Program-made: the position numbers and the translations under genes
NCBI GenBank assembly: GCA_036898135.1
Contig: CM072512.1
Coordinates: 7,657,484-7,721,483, forward strand
Reading direction: 5' to 3'
Source: Oncomelania hupensis
Lineage: Eukaryota > Mollusca > Gastropoda > Littorinimorpha > Pomatiopsidae
DNA length: 64,000 bases
In this document: positions 10,880-63,939 of the stretch, in pieces
Numbering within the stretch: position 1 is the first letter of the stretch
Layout: each line of letters starts with the position of its first letter
Notes under the pieces: generated by a model
The model's database searches: none
Seen by the model: the letters and a program-made list of their open reading frames with translations, nothing else
Told to the model about the DNA's origin: nothing

Positions 10880-10965
10880 TGTGCATGTTTGTGTATGTCA
10901 TTTTATCTATGTCCCTCTGCCCTTAATGGGTATTTTCTGAAATAAATTTGCCTTGCCTTGCCTTA
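10880..10965 (+). mobile_element. Possible retroelement 3' end with TTGCC repeat tail
   Basis: The sequence runs from a TGTTTGTGTATGTCATTTTA block through GAAATAAATTTGCCTTGCCTTGCCTTA. The short tandem TTGCC tail after an AATAAA-like signal resembles a non-LTR element 3' end. No coding remnant is visible. Confidence 0.35.
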
Positions 10966-11454
10966 TATTATGGGCTGATCTTGCCACTGAGAGATGAAAT
11001 TGGAGGTCAGCGATTAATATTCTACCACTGTAATCATGTTTACAAAGGTTATCAACACTTTTCGCTAGGAGTTATTTTGAGAGGGAGGAAATGACCGTTG
11101 TGTTATAAACTTCTTTGTCGATGTCTAGGTCGATGGAGGTAGCACAGTTGTCTAGGGCGTTTGACTGTGCGCTTGAAGCGGCCAGTTTACGCCTTGGGCG
11201 CTTGGCTTTAGATGATGATAGTGACCAGCAGCCTTGAGCAGCTCTTTGGTTTGATCAAGGCGATTGGCTCATTTAGGCCCTCGTTACATTAGGGCCGAAT
11301 TGAGACAGGATTATCTCCCGTCACTCAACATTGGTAGACTTCAGAAGAGTGGTAATGTCAAGACTGGGCATAACCGAGTCTTGCCATTCTCTCATACATA
11401 AAGTCTATATAGCTATCTACTACAACTTTTGCCTTATTATTAATTAGTATAATT

Positions 11455-11560
11455 CTTATATAGCGCTTTTCCAGCTCAAGAGCTGCTCATGGCGCTGGCC
11501 GATACAGGATCTAACTAAAGCCGCACGAGGCGTCCACCTGCCTGCTTTGAACGCATAGAG
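11455..11560 (-). mobile_element. SINE tail fragment, minus strand
   Basis: This is the reverse complement of the SINE 3' block: TATATAGCGCTTTTCCAGCT, then CAAGAGCTGCTC and GCGCTGGCCGATACAGGATC. A further diverged fragment with CAGCCTTGAGCAGCTCTT lies at about 11226-11245 on the plus strand. No other genes occur between 10966 and 12040. Confidence 0.65.
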
Positions 11561-12039
11561 CTACGGGCACTCAACTTAATATGTAAATGCCCCTGTGCAC
11601 AAACCCTTCTCCACAGGAGAAATAAAATTCCGATGACCTTATGAAAGAGAACGCTTTAGTTCATGTTGACAATGGTGTGTAATTAAAAGGAAAATGTCAT
11701 GCCTCTATACGAAACGGCCTATCTCAATTATGATGACAGTCGTCGCAACTGGGCACGTTAACGCGTCAATAGTTTGGACACTTTTGTACTCTCAATGGTA
11801 ACAGCAGCAGCAACCAACGCCCAGCAACAGTAACGACGACAGCTTGCATAACCGACGCGAAATGACGAATTAATAACCTTTTTTTCTGCACGTGCAGCAC
11901 GTGACTCATTACGCTGGGAACAACTTGATTATTAATATTGCCCCCCTCCACTCAACACTTTTTTTCTTCTCGGACTTTCTCCTTCCTTTTCTTCCCTCTT
12001 TATCCATCCCTTCACCTTCGTTCTGTAACCACCACCACC

Positions 12040-12043
<4 letters not shown>

Positions 12044-12074
<31 letters not shown>

Positions 12075-12125
12075 TCATCTGTCTCATCATACACGTTTTC
12101 CTGCCAGGTACATATATAAATATCA
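12044..12125. repeat. (CT)n tract adjoining a retroelement remnant
   Basis: CT dinucleotides at about 12044-12070 are followed by CATACACGTTTTCCTGCCAG and GTACATATATAAATATCA. The latter is homologous to the reverse complement of 16195-16235, where a (GA)n tract sits at the same relative position. Both appear to derive from one element with an internal CT array. Confidence 0.6.
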
Positions 12126-12895
12126 CTGTAATTGTTTCTAAATTTCTTTTTCATGCCATGTCAAAAAGGCGGCAGTTAGTGGATGGCTGATACAATGTTT
12201 TTTCTGTCTGATGAGGAAGGGGTCAAATAAAATCTCGCTGAAGTTGCTGTTTAGTTATTTATTCTTAGTTTGCTTTCATATGTAGCGGAAAGGGAGGCGA
12301 CTGGTTGAAGCTTGGGAGAGAAATTGTCTACCTTGATTTTCTTGGTTAGACTAGCCTTGGGTGGCTCCTGCTTTGCAGAATCCTTTGGGTATGCCATTGG
12401 GTTACGCAGGACAAGGCGACACGACATTTGTTCTCCCCGGCTGACCATTCGCCTGCTGCTTTTGGTGGTGAGCGGGACCACATTGTCGGCAGGCATTTTA
12501 TGCAGGTCGGTGGCAGCGACTTTGCAGTAGAGTGCGTGGCACTAGTAGCCGGCAACTCGGTACTGCCAACCACGCTTCACCTCCTTGCAAGGCAAATATT
12601 TTTATGTTCCTCTTTTGAGGGATAAAATGAAAATAACAGATCGGGTGGAGCAATGTTCTCAAGGTCGTGGCCGAGAGACGGGAGTCAAATAATCCGCTCG
12701 GCTACAAATAGATTGACTTACGGGTGGGGGAATGAAGGGAGGCATGGGTAGGAGGTCGGGGGTAGTAGTATTGGAGTGTTGGGATAGGTATGGGGGAGGA
12801 GAGAAGTACGGGTGAATGTATATGTACATTGTACCGAGGCCTGTGGCTTTTTTGTACATTTTGAAGTCTTTGTAGTCGCTCTGTCATGTCTATCA

Positions 12896-12930
<35 letters not shown>

Positions 12931-13092
12931 TCCCTCCCACCCCCTTCATCTGGCAAAATCTAAAATCAACCCCTTTTGCAATAACATTATGAGAATACAG
13001 ATTGACGTGTTCTGGGATGTAAATCTTCCATCAAAGACTCATTTTTGAGACACGACGAATATAACGAACACAAAAAATACAATTCTGGAACT
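12126..13092. other. Intergenic stretch with CT/GTCT microsatellite
   Basis: No gene is recognised. (CTGT)n grading into (CT)n occurs at about 12897-12930. Overlapping frames of 60-80 codons on both strands around 12250-12625 have no recognisable motifs. Confidence 0.4.
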
Positions 13093-13104
13093 AACCGTCG
13101 ACTA

Positions 13105-13388
13105 ACCACTGCTCACAGTGGTGAAGAAACGCAAACTCCGATGGTATGGCCACGTCACCAGATCATCAGGCCTTGCAAAGACTATTCTGCAAGGCACAGT
13201 GCAAGGAGGTAGAAGAAGAGGGAGACCGAAAAAGAGGTGGGAGGACAACATTCGAGAATGGACTGGTTTGACACTGAGCGAAGCCATAGGGCTGCTGAAG
13301 ACAGAGAAAGATGGAGTATGCTGGTTAAACGATTATCTGTGGTGCCCCTACGACCTCCGGGTTACGGGACAGGATAGGATAGGATAGG
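13105..13388 (+). mobile_element. 5'-truncated non-LTR retrotransposon copy, plus strand
   Basis: It carries the C-terminus of the element (KKRKLRWYGHVTRSSGLAKT to the stop region) and ends in GGATA repeats at about 13369-13388. A 12-bp target duplication AACCGTCGACTA flanks it at 13093-13104 and 13389-13400. A small deletion shifts the frame near 13290. Confidence 0.88.
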
Positions 13389-13473
13389 AACCGTCGACTA
13401 CGGGTACAACGAACTTCGGGTATAACGAATGGGAAAACTTTCTTCCTCGACTACGTTGTAAGCGAGTTCGACT

Positions 13474-13546
13474 GTACTATTACTACTACTCCTACTACTA
13501 CTCCTACTACTACTCCTACTACTACTACTGCTACTACTACTACTAA
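13474..13546. repeat. (CTA)n trinucleotide repeat
   Basis: Imperfect ACT/CTA triplets with periodic CTC interruptions. Confidence 0.9.
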
Positions 13547-13857
13547 ATCACATCTCGCCACCCAAAATGATACACGCCAGAGTATCAGAATTTTAAACCT
13601 AAATTTACAGTTCAAATGCTTTCTCAAAGAAAGCATTGCAGGCACGGTAGAGCGCCATACAGCGTAAGGGTGAGATAATGATTGAAAGCGATGATGAAGT
13701 TAACACTTTAAGCCTAGATTCAAATCGTTTGCTTTCTCATGGAAAGCATCGTAGCCGCAATGTAGCGCTATAGGCCTACCCAGCGACAAAATTTCCCCCC
13801 ACCCCTCCACCCCACCCCAAGTAAATGCTCACCTCCCTGGACAGCTATGTCTCAGCG

Positions 13858-14185
13858 ATCAGTACTATAATTTCAATTACTCCTCTGGATGAGAGTATAA
13901 ACCGAGGTCTCGTCAGTTCACGCACGCATTCCATCACACGGAATTGAAAGATCCTGATGCTCATGTCAGCCAGCTACACAAATACCACCAGGAAGCACTA
14001 TACAGGTCCCTTCCTCTCCATCCCCACTCGCACAGGTTTGTGCTCAGTGGTCTTGGCGTCAGACGAGGCCCCTAAAGGCAGCAAGTGGGCGCCTCGAGCG
14101 GCTTGTGTTAGATCCAGTAGCGGTCAGCACCTTGAGCAGCCCTTTAGTTGGAAAAGCGCTATAAAAAAGGACGATTAAATACATG
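13858..14185 (+). mobile_element. SINE copy
   Basis: This is a body and tail of the 4408-4735 SINE family: TGGATGAGAGTATAAACCGA, TTGTGCTCAGTGGTC, GCACCTTGAGCAGCCCTTTA and GGAAAAGCGCTATAAAAAAG. The head is lost or diverged. Confidence 0.7.
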
Positions 14186-14819
14186 TTCATATAGCCTAAT
14201 CGGTGACACAATTTCACGGCAGTACTCATTGTACCGGAGGCGCAGAAGGCTATCACGACTCACACTACGCAGCTGAGACTCACCGAAACTTAACGTTTGC
14301 TTCTCATTCGAGAGAGGTATTGGGCGAATCTCGGCTACATTGTGTGGCTACGATCCTCGGTTGCGGTTTGCCATAATTATATGGTGGGTGATGTTACTGC
14401 CTCGATCTCCTCCGCCTGAGGGCAGTAGAATACTATTATCTGTCCCTTCCCTCATACAGCGTTTCTGAGACTAGACAAGGTTTTTTTTTCAACTTGAGAG
14501 AGGGAGAAGCATAATGGCCTGTGCCTGCAGCTCGCATGCAGCTACCCGCTTTCTGGCTAATGAATGAGGTTTGATGGTTTTCACACCGTGACATCGTCAG
14601 CTGTCAACGTCGTGTTCACACATACTGAGTGTCAGGTATCTGTCACTATCAATGGCGCTAAAACGCTCGCAGGGGAAAGCATAAACACTGAAGTTTAACG
14701 TCTACACCCACCATTGGCGATATGGCGGACGGAGATAACCATCCCAGAGAAAAAGGGGCAGGGGCTTAAATCACAGTTGAACCACCAGAGCAATCATACC
14801 GCTACGGTGGACAGTGAAA

Positions 14820-14905
14820 AAATTGCCAGCATCTTGACCATCACGGGATTCGAACCTGGGTCATCGGTGTGCCAGGCGAACGTTCTACCACTGCTATCGA
14901 GATCA
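14820..14905 (-). mobile_element. tRNA-like SINE head, minus strand
   Basis: Read on the minus strand, an A-box-like AGCAGTGGTAGAACG (14892-14906 region) is followed by a B box GGTTCGAATCC (about 14848-14858). This is a tRNA-derived promoter with no intact tRNA fold around it, so it is treated as a SINE head, not a tRNA gene. Confidence 0.55.
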
Positions 14906-15179
14906 GGTACCCATCTTGATTCATGTTCATGTGGTTTCATGAGTTTATCGTCTTTTCCTGGCGCACGCTGCAGCCCGTCTCATCACCTGACCCCAACGTT
15001 AGTAGCCATTTCCTCCGCACATTAAAACCCAAAATATGAAACGCCTCATAAATGTACAAACACAAAAGTAGGCTACGCGTCCTTAAAATCGGTCCATGAT
15101 TTAAATACGATTAAGACAAACCAGTTAAAAAATCATTTCTAGCATTAAGTTAACACAAAATGTATACGACACAGACACC

Positions 15180-15665
15180 CAAATGCCCTTTTAGTATTAT
15201 ATCACATCTATCCTTTCTCATTTTCTCCCAAACGCATGTTTTAATTCACACCGTTATTGAATTTTCTAGCATCATTTTTCTCTCAAATCTACTTATTCTC
15301 TCCCTTATTCTTAAATGTTTATGCAACTATCTTCATTGCGTCATTTTCTCACAAACATATGCATCCTTACCCACAACTATCTGTCCATTCGTATCTTGTT
15401 CTCATACACACAGCTTTCTGCATCAATCTGTCCATCCCCAAACATTTTATTAAACACCTGCATTCTAACACACATCTGTCAGTCTAATATCATTCTCTCA
15501 AACACCTGGTCTAGCATAACGTCTTGCTATCTTACAACTATTTTACCAAGTAAACACATTCATTTTAACACGCATCTATATCTGTAAATCTTGCGCCATT
15601 TTCTCTCGGACACCAGCATTCTTACACAACACACACAACTGTCTATTTTGCATTATTTTCTTTCA
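15180..15665. repeat. Degenerate tandem repeat, C/T- and A-rich
   Basis: Diverged units share an order of CATTTTCTC, ACAAAC, GCATTCTTAC, ACAACTATCTGT (for example 15347-15395 and 15595-15655). The unit seems to be 50-65 nt, with heavy drift. Three overlapping frames arise from the low complexity and are not genes. Confidence 0.45.
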
Positions 15666-15734
15666 AGACATCCAACAAATGTTTTAAAAAAAAATAATAA
15701 AATAATAATATTATTATTAATAATAAAAATAAAT

Positions 15735-15781
15735 AAATAAATAAAAATAACAACTACAACAACAACAACAACAACAACAAC

Positions 15782-15832
<51 letters not shown>

Positions 15833-15900
15833 CATCATCATCATAATCATAATAATAATAATAATAATAATAACAACAACAACAACAAAATAAATAAATA
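15735..15900. repeat. (AAC)n/(AAT)n compound microsatellite
   Basis: An uninterrupted trinucleotide array: AAC units, then AAT, ATC, AAT and AAC again. It produces artefactual homopolymer frames (Ile, Tyr, Val, Cys). Confidence 0.95.
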
Positions 15901-16094
15901 AGTAAAATAAAGAAGAAGGAAATATACAACAAAGAATTATGTCATAAACCATTTCTTCTTATTAATTTTCTCTAGCATGGTTTTGTCGTTTATGGAAAAC
16001 CCTATAAAGGTATTTTGACAGTTGCATAATAACTTGTTTTCATCGTTTGCCATAATCATTCAACAGAAACATTGTTCGGATTACCCACAGCATA

Positions 16095-16235
16095 CTACAA
16101 GACAGGAATAGCCCGTCTTAATTCAGCATACCCTGTACAGTCTAATAAAACATGTTTTTCATCTTCATTTGCACTTTGACAGACTGGGCACAGAAGATGT
16201 CTTGGTATTGATATATGTACTTGGCAGTAAAACGT
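16095..16235 (-). pseudogene. Retrotransposon C-terminal zinc-knuckle remnant
   Basis: The minus-strand frame reads PRHLLCPVCQSANEDEKHVL then LDCTGYAELR. The C-x2-C...H-x4-C arrangement (CPVC...HVLLDC) is typical of the C-terminal end of non-LTR retrotransposon polyproteins. Upstream on that strand the frame runs into the (CT)n tract at 16246-16321, so the rest of the protein is lost. Confidence 0.55.
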
Positions 16236-16240
16236 GTATG

Positions 16241-16245
<5 letters not shown>

Positions 16246-16321
<76 letters not shown>
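16246..16321. repeat. (GA)n microsatellite
   Basis: About 38 GA dinucleotides with one interruption near the start. It adjoins the retroelement remnant at 16095-16235. Confidence 0.95.
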
Positions 16322-16326
<5 letters not shown>

Positions 16327-16457
16327 GTATCGAGATCTCTTCTCAGCTGAGATTGGTGGAGCCTCATTTCGCCTGTACATTCTTTTCTTCGCCTATCCGT
16401 CTCCGCTACTGCAGAGTTAGTAAGCGCAGACCAATGAAGCCTAGTATAGCGCCATTC

Positions 16458-16583
16458 AGCTTCATCAGACACCTCTGCATTATAACTAGAGGGAGGATAT
16501 TTCCGTATTCCTATCCTATCCTAACTAGTTCAGCTTCAGACACCTCTGCATTTTAACTAGAGAGCTAGGATATTTCCGTATTC
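16458..16583. repeat. Direct duplication flanking TATCC repeats
   Basis: Two copies of a 53-nt block (16458-16510 and 16531-16583; landmarks GACACCTCTGCATT and GGATATTTCCGTATTC) bracket a short CTATCCTATCC run. This may be a large duplication made when a retrotransposon 3' end inserted. Confidence 0.6.
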
Positions 16584-16599
16584 CATATACTCTATTTCT

Positions 16600-17342
16600 A
16601 TCCTATCCTATCCTACTCCTTAACTCGAACGTCGTTGGGGCATCACAGATGATCGTTTAACCAGCGTACGTACTCCATCTTTCTCTGTCCTCAGCAATCC
16701 TCATGACTTTACTCAGTGTCAAGCCCGTCCATTCTCGAATTTTGTCTTCCTATATATATCTTTTATGCCTGGCCTCTTCTTCTGCCTCCTTGCACCGTGC
16801 CTTGCAAGGTGGTCTTTGCAAGAGTTCTGGGACGTGGCCATACCATCGGAGTTTTCAGTTTCTTCACCACTGTGAGCATGTCATCGTGCTGTCCAATGGC
16901 TTGTGTGATGGTCTGTCGGACTTCGTCGTTGGTAATCAAATGTGCTGGCTTTACTGTAGGCTACTGTAGCACCTCATCTCCATTCTTTGTATTCTTCGTT
17001 GTAGGTCTGAGGGTCCATATTTCGCAAGCGAAGATGGAGATGACAAATGAGCGCAGCAACCTTACCTTGGAGTGTAGACTGATGGTCCTGTCTTTCCAAA
17101 ATGGGCTTCCAAAATGGCAAAATCTTGTCAGGCAGCAGTTGTTGGAAAGGACTTCCTGTCAAGACCCACTGTCCGATACAATTGCTCCTAAATGTTTGAA
17201 GCTGTGCACCGTGTTGGGTGATTGGTGTTGTTGGTCATCATTTTGGTCTTCTCTACGCTTATTTCCATTCCAAAGGCTCTGGAGGTGGTGTAAAGCCTCT
17301 GTTCCAGCTGTTCAAGTTCTTGTTCCTCTCCAGCCAAATCCA
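16600..17342 (-). mobile_element. Old, degraded non-LTR retrotransposon copy
   Basis: This is minus-strand homology to 55597-56390 with many substitutions and indels. It shows TATCC repeats at the 3' end (16599-16617), CAGATGATCGTTTAACCAGC, TCATTTTGGTCTTCTCT and AAGTTCTTGTTCCTCTCCAG. The reading frame is broken, so this is an earlier insertion of the same family. Its 5' end is near the RT active-site region. Confidence 0.8.
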
Positions 17343-17879
17343 TCGATTAATATTATGCTCGATAGTCCTAACGCTGACCGTTCTGCAAGTCTGCAGTTAG
17401 TATTGTGGAAAACGTTCTAGCGAGCTCTGGATGGCCTAACTGCTACTGTCCTGTGCTCATGCAGCGTAGCTGAGATTAGGGGAAGCCCTCCTTCCTCTCT
17501 TGTCGAAGAAGGGCTTGTCTAGTCTTAGCCAAGTTGTTTGTTCTGTGGTGAATAACAACATCAACAGCTCGATCCGAGCTGGCCATTCCGCTGCGGTCGA
17601 TACAGGCCACGTTGGCTGACTTAGCACACCGAAAACTAAAGGCTAAACTACTATAGTGTTTAGTAAATTGTCTTGTTTGAGAGAGGGGGAGAGGAGGAGG
17701 GGCGGGATACTGGAACTATTTCTGGGTCCAACCCAGGCAGTAAGATTACATCAATATATATTTCACAACATTTAAGATAGATAACCGGTTATATAGGAGC
17801 ACAAGTTCAGAAATAAAACAAAATAAAACTAACGCAAGTAAATACATCCTTAAAAATCGAATTCATGCGCAAACAAACA

Positions 17880-18020
17880 AACGTAAACGCGCATGGGCGC
17901 ATATCACACACACCCACACACACATGTATACACGCATACACGCACGCGCGCATGCTCTCTTTCTCCCTTTATTCATACACACAAACACGCACGCACCCGC
18001 ACGCACGCACACACTGCGTA
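17880..18020. repeat. Alternating purine-pyrimidine (CA/CG) tract
   Basis: A CACACA, CGCACGCGCGCATGC and CACGCACGCAC rich stretch of about 140 nt, interrupted by CTCTTTCTCCC. Such tracts can adopt Z-DNA. No gene is near. Confidence 0.7.
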
Positions 18021-18589
18021 CAATGTAAACAAATAAGTAAAATAGATAAGAATTATGTACATAAGCTGCATGGAAGAAATATCACAGTCAAATCGATTAG
18101 CTACCTGTTTTGCTCTCACAGTTCCCACACCCTACTCCGGCTCCATCCCCCCCACCCCCACCCCCCTCTACCCCCGTGCACACACAAATCAAACTAATGC
18201 TGATTACAATCACAAATTACGTACGCTGAACTTCTGATTCAGTGAATTTGAAATGTAAACCCGGTTTCACAACCCCAGTACCCCTCGCAAAGAGGCGCAA
18301 CAAATCAAAACAGCATGTTTAACCTTGATGATGTAATTGAACGCAAGAGAAATACTACACTCTACAGTGGGAACAGCATGACAGATCTAGTTTCTGCGGC
18401 TCTTTTGGTAGGTGCGCCTGTACTGGTGCGATCGATAATTATTCCAATAAACAAAAATTCAGGTGCAGTCCTGTAAGCTTTATCGTGTAATCAAAGACGC
18501 TCTCTCTCTCAAACAACGTCTGCGGGTTTAGTTGTAATCGCATGCCTGTCTTGACATGCGTGTAAAGTATTCAGCCTTGTTGATTGGGC

Positions 18590-19420
18590 TCTCAACAAAA
18601 CGATCACACTGCGGCGGGGAACTGTCCAAAATGGATCACTTATCATCATCAGCCAATCAAATCACAGGTCTCCGTGCGCATAGGACAAATTGTTTCTTGG
18701 GAGGACAAGGGAGAAAGTAGGTCAAGCCCTCGTAAAGACTACGCGCAGACACGTTTCATGACTGTATGCATATGCACTGTGTTTGCAACAATAAATTTGA
18801 CATGTTCTGTCTGCGAAGTGGTGATAGCAACTGCTGCTTTTAGTACCGATCGATTGTGTCTGAAATCGAGCGATAATGGCCTAGTGATTTTGTGTGAAGG
18901 GTAGCCTACGTAGTAACCCGTATGTAGTTTCCACCAATGAGAAGCCAGACCGAGTACTGTGTTTGTGGTTTGACGGCCATATTTGCGATAGAGAATTTTC
19001 TATGTGTATGTGTCAAACAATTGTGAAATCCTATACTTCTGATGCCTTAATTTGGAGTTACTTATTAAGAATCATTACAAGAGATTCTGAAGATTACGTA
19101 AGTATTCTTTCCGAGCCTGTTTTTGATAGTGGTACCGTAGAATTTGTGCCTGTAATCTCGATTCAAGCAATATGCCTCGGTTCTCATGATGTAAACAAGG
19201 TATTCGTTTCAAGTTATTCCGTTAGTTTTGTTTCTAATACTTTTAAAATTTTCGCTTAGTTTAGACTGCTCGAATTATTGTTGAAATTTAAAAACTGCTA
19301 ATGCATTCATTGTTGCTATTATTTTTATGACACAAATTGCGCACTGGAAAAAATATGCGAATGCGAATAAAAGAGTGAGGTAGAAGCCGCCATTTTGTTA
19401 CCTTAGTGCTTAAAGAGGTA
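18590..19420 (+). promoter_or_regulatory. Candidate KAT6 promoter / untranslated first exon region
   Basis: Unique sequence upstream of the first coding exon. A CCAAT box lies at 18653-18657. A YY1-type element GCCGCCATTTTG at 19386-19397, a motif often found at transcription starts, lies 20 nt before a possible donor GAG|GTATTT (19416/19417). The acceptor at 21147 shows that at least one exon lies upstream of the start codon exon. No TATA box is obvious. The 121-codon frame at 18894-19259 has no recognisable motif. Placement is inference. Confidence 0.3.
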
Positions 19421-21147
19421 TTTAGTTCACTCGAAAAACAAGAAAATCTGCCATGCTTTTTATCAAATATTTAGCTCATAAATATCTGATTGTATTGAGA
19501 AATGCTTCCTTATTATTTTAGTTTGCGCACAGCTATGTTCCGATAACCAGATTGTGGATGGCAGCGTCAAGAAAATGTCTAATTTCTGAATACCGCGCAA
19601 AGGTTTCAAATTATGGCTTTGTTGTAAACCCTTTCGGCCTTTGTGACATTGCGACTACATGAGGTGGTCTTCATTCGTATTCGATTTAATGTTAATAATT
19701 AGGTACTCTTTTCATCTAAAATAAGGCAGTCGTTTAGGTGCAATATAACGGGCAGAGTCCGTTGGTTTCGTCAAATTTGCATTTAGTATTTTAGTATGTT
19801 TGCTCAGGTTAGTAACTAAGCAAGCTTTGAAAACCAGAAAATACTGCAGAAATGAATGCAATGCATTTTTTTTGTTTCTCTAAGTGTAAATAAATGAAAT
19901 TAGATTTGAATGCTGTTCAAGAATGTATAAAATTTACCTAAACAAAGAAAGTCATAGCAAAAGAAAGGAATAATATGGAAATTTATATTTTAAAATTATT
20001 TTAAACATAACTCGTAAGTCTAATTTATAGTTTACAATTATATTGATTTCAATTTTAAAAAAATAGTGGCATAAAGTGATAAACACATCAAAATACTAAA
20101 ATTAAAAGAATTACATTTAATTTAGTGCTAAGTTGGTAAATACTTCAAGTATTAAACATATAATTAAAGATTTAAATTATTTATTATTGTGTTAATATTA
20201 CATTTATTTTATTTTATTTTTTATTGTGTATATCTTGATGTGAATTTTGAAGTTTGGCAATCAGAATAATTAAATTAAATACATAGAACAGTTTAAAGTA
20301 TTTCAATTTTACAGTATTATTATGAATTTTTGTTTTGTGTTGGGGGGAAGAAGAGAGGGTTTTGTATATTTGCTTTCTTGTTCAAGTTGAAGTCGGTATT
20401 GAACACAGCAGTAGAAAAAAAAACGCTATGTTATTTAATGCAGAAAAGGTGATTTCAATTTTATTTACTTTATCATAGTTTATCGTTCTTCGTTTTATTG
20501 GTATCAACTTTATGTTGCAATCGCTAGATATCTTTTTATTTTATTTGTTGTTGTTGTTTTTTTATTAAATTTTTTGTTACAGTTACAATTTACATCAATC
20601 ATGATATCATAAATGTTTCATCCAATTATTGTTATCATTATTAATATTATTTTTATGAATTGTTCAAAATTTTTAAATTAAGATGTTCCACGAGTCATCC
20701 TAACTATTAAAATTTGCACATAACATTGTTTCGTATGTTTGCACATGTGCACACATTATACTTCATATTTTTCCTGTGGATAGGGTCAGTAGTGATGCAA
20801 AGCTAAAACTACTGCCTGTATGCCAATCTTATATTTAATGCACCTGACAAAATTGTCTGACATAATAGTTTTGACATGATTATTGGTTTGAATCCATAAT
20901 TTTTTTTTTTTTTTACAATTATTAGTATTTTTTTTATTTCTGTATCTGTGTATACATATTTAAAAAAAATGTGTGCAGATATGGCATTTAATGGATTTGA
21001 AAAAGATTCCATTTGTGGTTGATTTTTATTGGTATCACTTTCAACAAAGGATGATAATTTAACATTTAATGATTTATGCAGTTTGTAATTAGCTTATTTA
21101 TCTACTTATTTCTTTACTTATTATAATTTATTTCTTTTTATTTGCAG
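19421..21147 (+). other. AT-rich stretch, probable 5' intron of KAT6
   Basis: No repeat or gene is recognised. It is strongly AT-rich and ends in a pyrimidine-rich tract and TTTGCAG at 21141-21147, a good 3' splice site. Confidence 0.45.
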
Positions 21148-21588
21148 GTTGATTGAACTTACATGGAGAGGAAAAGACAATTAGAGTAGCACGTATGCTG
21201 CTATGGAAAGTGATTCACATTTATTATGCCAATGGACGGAGATGAGGAAGAACTTCTTCACTCTTCCCATTGTAGTTTTTGCTGCAAGATAAACTTTGCA
21301 AAACATTCTGAACACTCGTGAAGTGACTAGTTTGAGGTGTGAATATTCCTACTGCGGATTTGTCTTGCTGGCCTTGTTTTCAACAAGCAATCACCATGCC
21401 TTGATTTGTTGAAGCAGATGGGTTTATTTTTGGTTGTTTCTTTTATTGTTTTATCTTGTGACTATAGCGAGGACATATGACTCCCATAATTCTGTGATTG
21501 ACGGTTTTTAAACGCTCGTGGCCAAATAAGGCCCCGCGCTGAGTAACTCTTATATTTTTAAGCCAATAATCAAACTGACCACTTTAAA
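21148..21588 (+). other. KAT6 5' UTR (part within coding exon 1)
   Basis: This lies between the acceptor at 21147 and the start codon at 21589. It contains upstream ATGs with short frames: an 8-codon uORF from 21163 (ending TAG) and a 16-codon uORF from 21194 (ending TGA). More ATGs follow. The main ATG has A at -3 and G at +4, a strong initiation context. Confidence 0.6.
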
Positions 21589-62728
<41,140 letters not shown>

Positions 62729-63874
62729 TAGTATATCCAGGAGGTCACAGGTTAGCCACAAAGTGCTAATTGCTAACCTAAGTGTTGTGTACGAGGTTGT
62801 ACCTAACACAACACACGACAGCCTTGTCTTCATCATTATGTCAGTCACAGTCCAATGACGCCACTTCCTGGGCTAGCTCCTGTAGGATGGCTAATGAAAC
62901 CACAAGCTTCAATCAGTCGTACTACTTCATTTGTGAAAAACATTAGCCCTAGCTAGGGTTAGATCTGGTTTTGTTGCGCAGATTCTTAACTAGTCTAATC
63001 GTCTCAGACTTTTACAAGAAAGGTGCTGCTGTTATTGCAAAAAGTGCTAAAATCCTGAATCACTTACTCCAACTACTGCTTTGTGGGCAGACAAAGCAAT
63101 AAGGAACCTGGTTGCAATATAATCTTTTTAATCTTTATTTATTATTCCTGGTGGGATCCTGTGTTGCTGTTGCTACACTCAACAAATACTGTTGTTGTTT
63201 TTAGTCACGGAAGTGAAACAATCTCATTTAGGTTTGTTTTTAGTCACAAATTCTAGTTGTGTGACAATTGTCACAACATACTGACAAGAGACGGACCGTG
63301 GCATCGGTACTTTAAACATTAAAGAGGCCATCTGTACTTAAATCATGAAACATGACAAATAGAAGCTTTGTGAGCTTCGGACAAGAAAACGTTTTCAAAA
63401 CAAATTTGTGATTTACAGGGATTCACCAATACGTTTTGTGTGTGGGAAAAACTAGTGTGGTGTTATTGTGACCATGTGTTTGTTATGTTGGTTGGGACAT
63501 ATTTTGTGTGACAAACCACACTGGCGAAATTCTACGTGTTCAGTCTTTCCTTTTGCCTGTTGTGTGTGTTGTCTCCACCTGAGAATGAACTACTGTGTGG
63601 TGTGTAACAAGTTGTTGGTACGTTTCACTCACTGACTTGTGGCCTGTGAATTTGGCCAAGCGCTGTTGATACCAAAGTGAATGAAGACTTCCCACCTGGG
63701 AAAGATTATGTGTGTGTGTGTGTATGTATATGCATGAATGCACCCCTACCCCCCATCCCAATGTTTTCTAACTCTGCTCTGGGAGGATGTGTTTTTGGCA
63801 ACTTGTACAAACATGTATAGATTGATGCATGATTTGGTGAACTCCTATCACAATTTATGTATACTATAGATCTA

Positions 63875-63939
<65 letters not shown>

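Noticed and set aside
15653..15952. Poly-Ile/Val and Tyr/Cys frames
   Set aside because: They come from an AAT/AAC trinucleotide array, with no coding support.
18894..19259. 121-codon frame upstream of KAT6
   Set aside because: No recognisable motif, AT-rich codons and no splice or promoter context; treated as chance.
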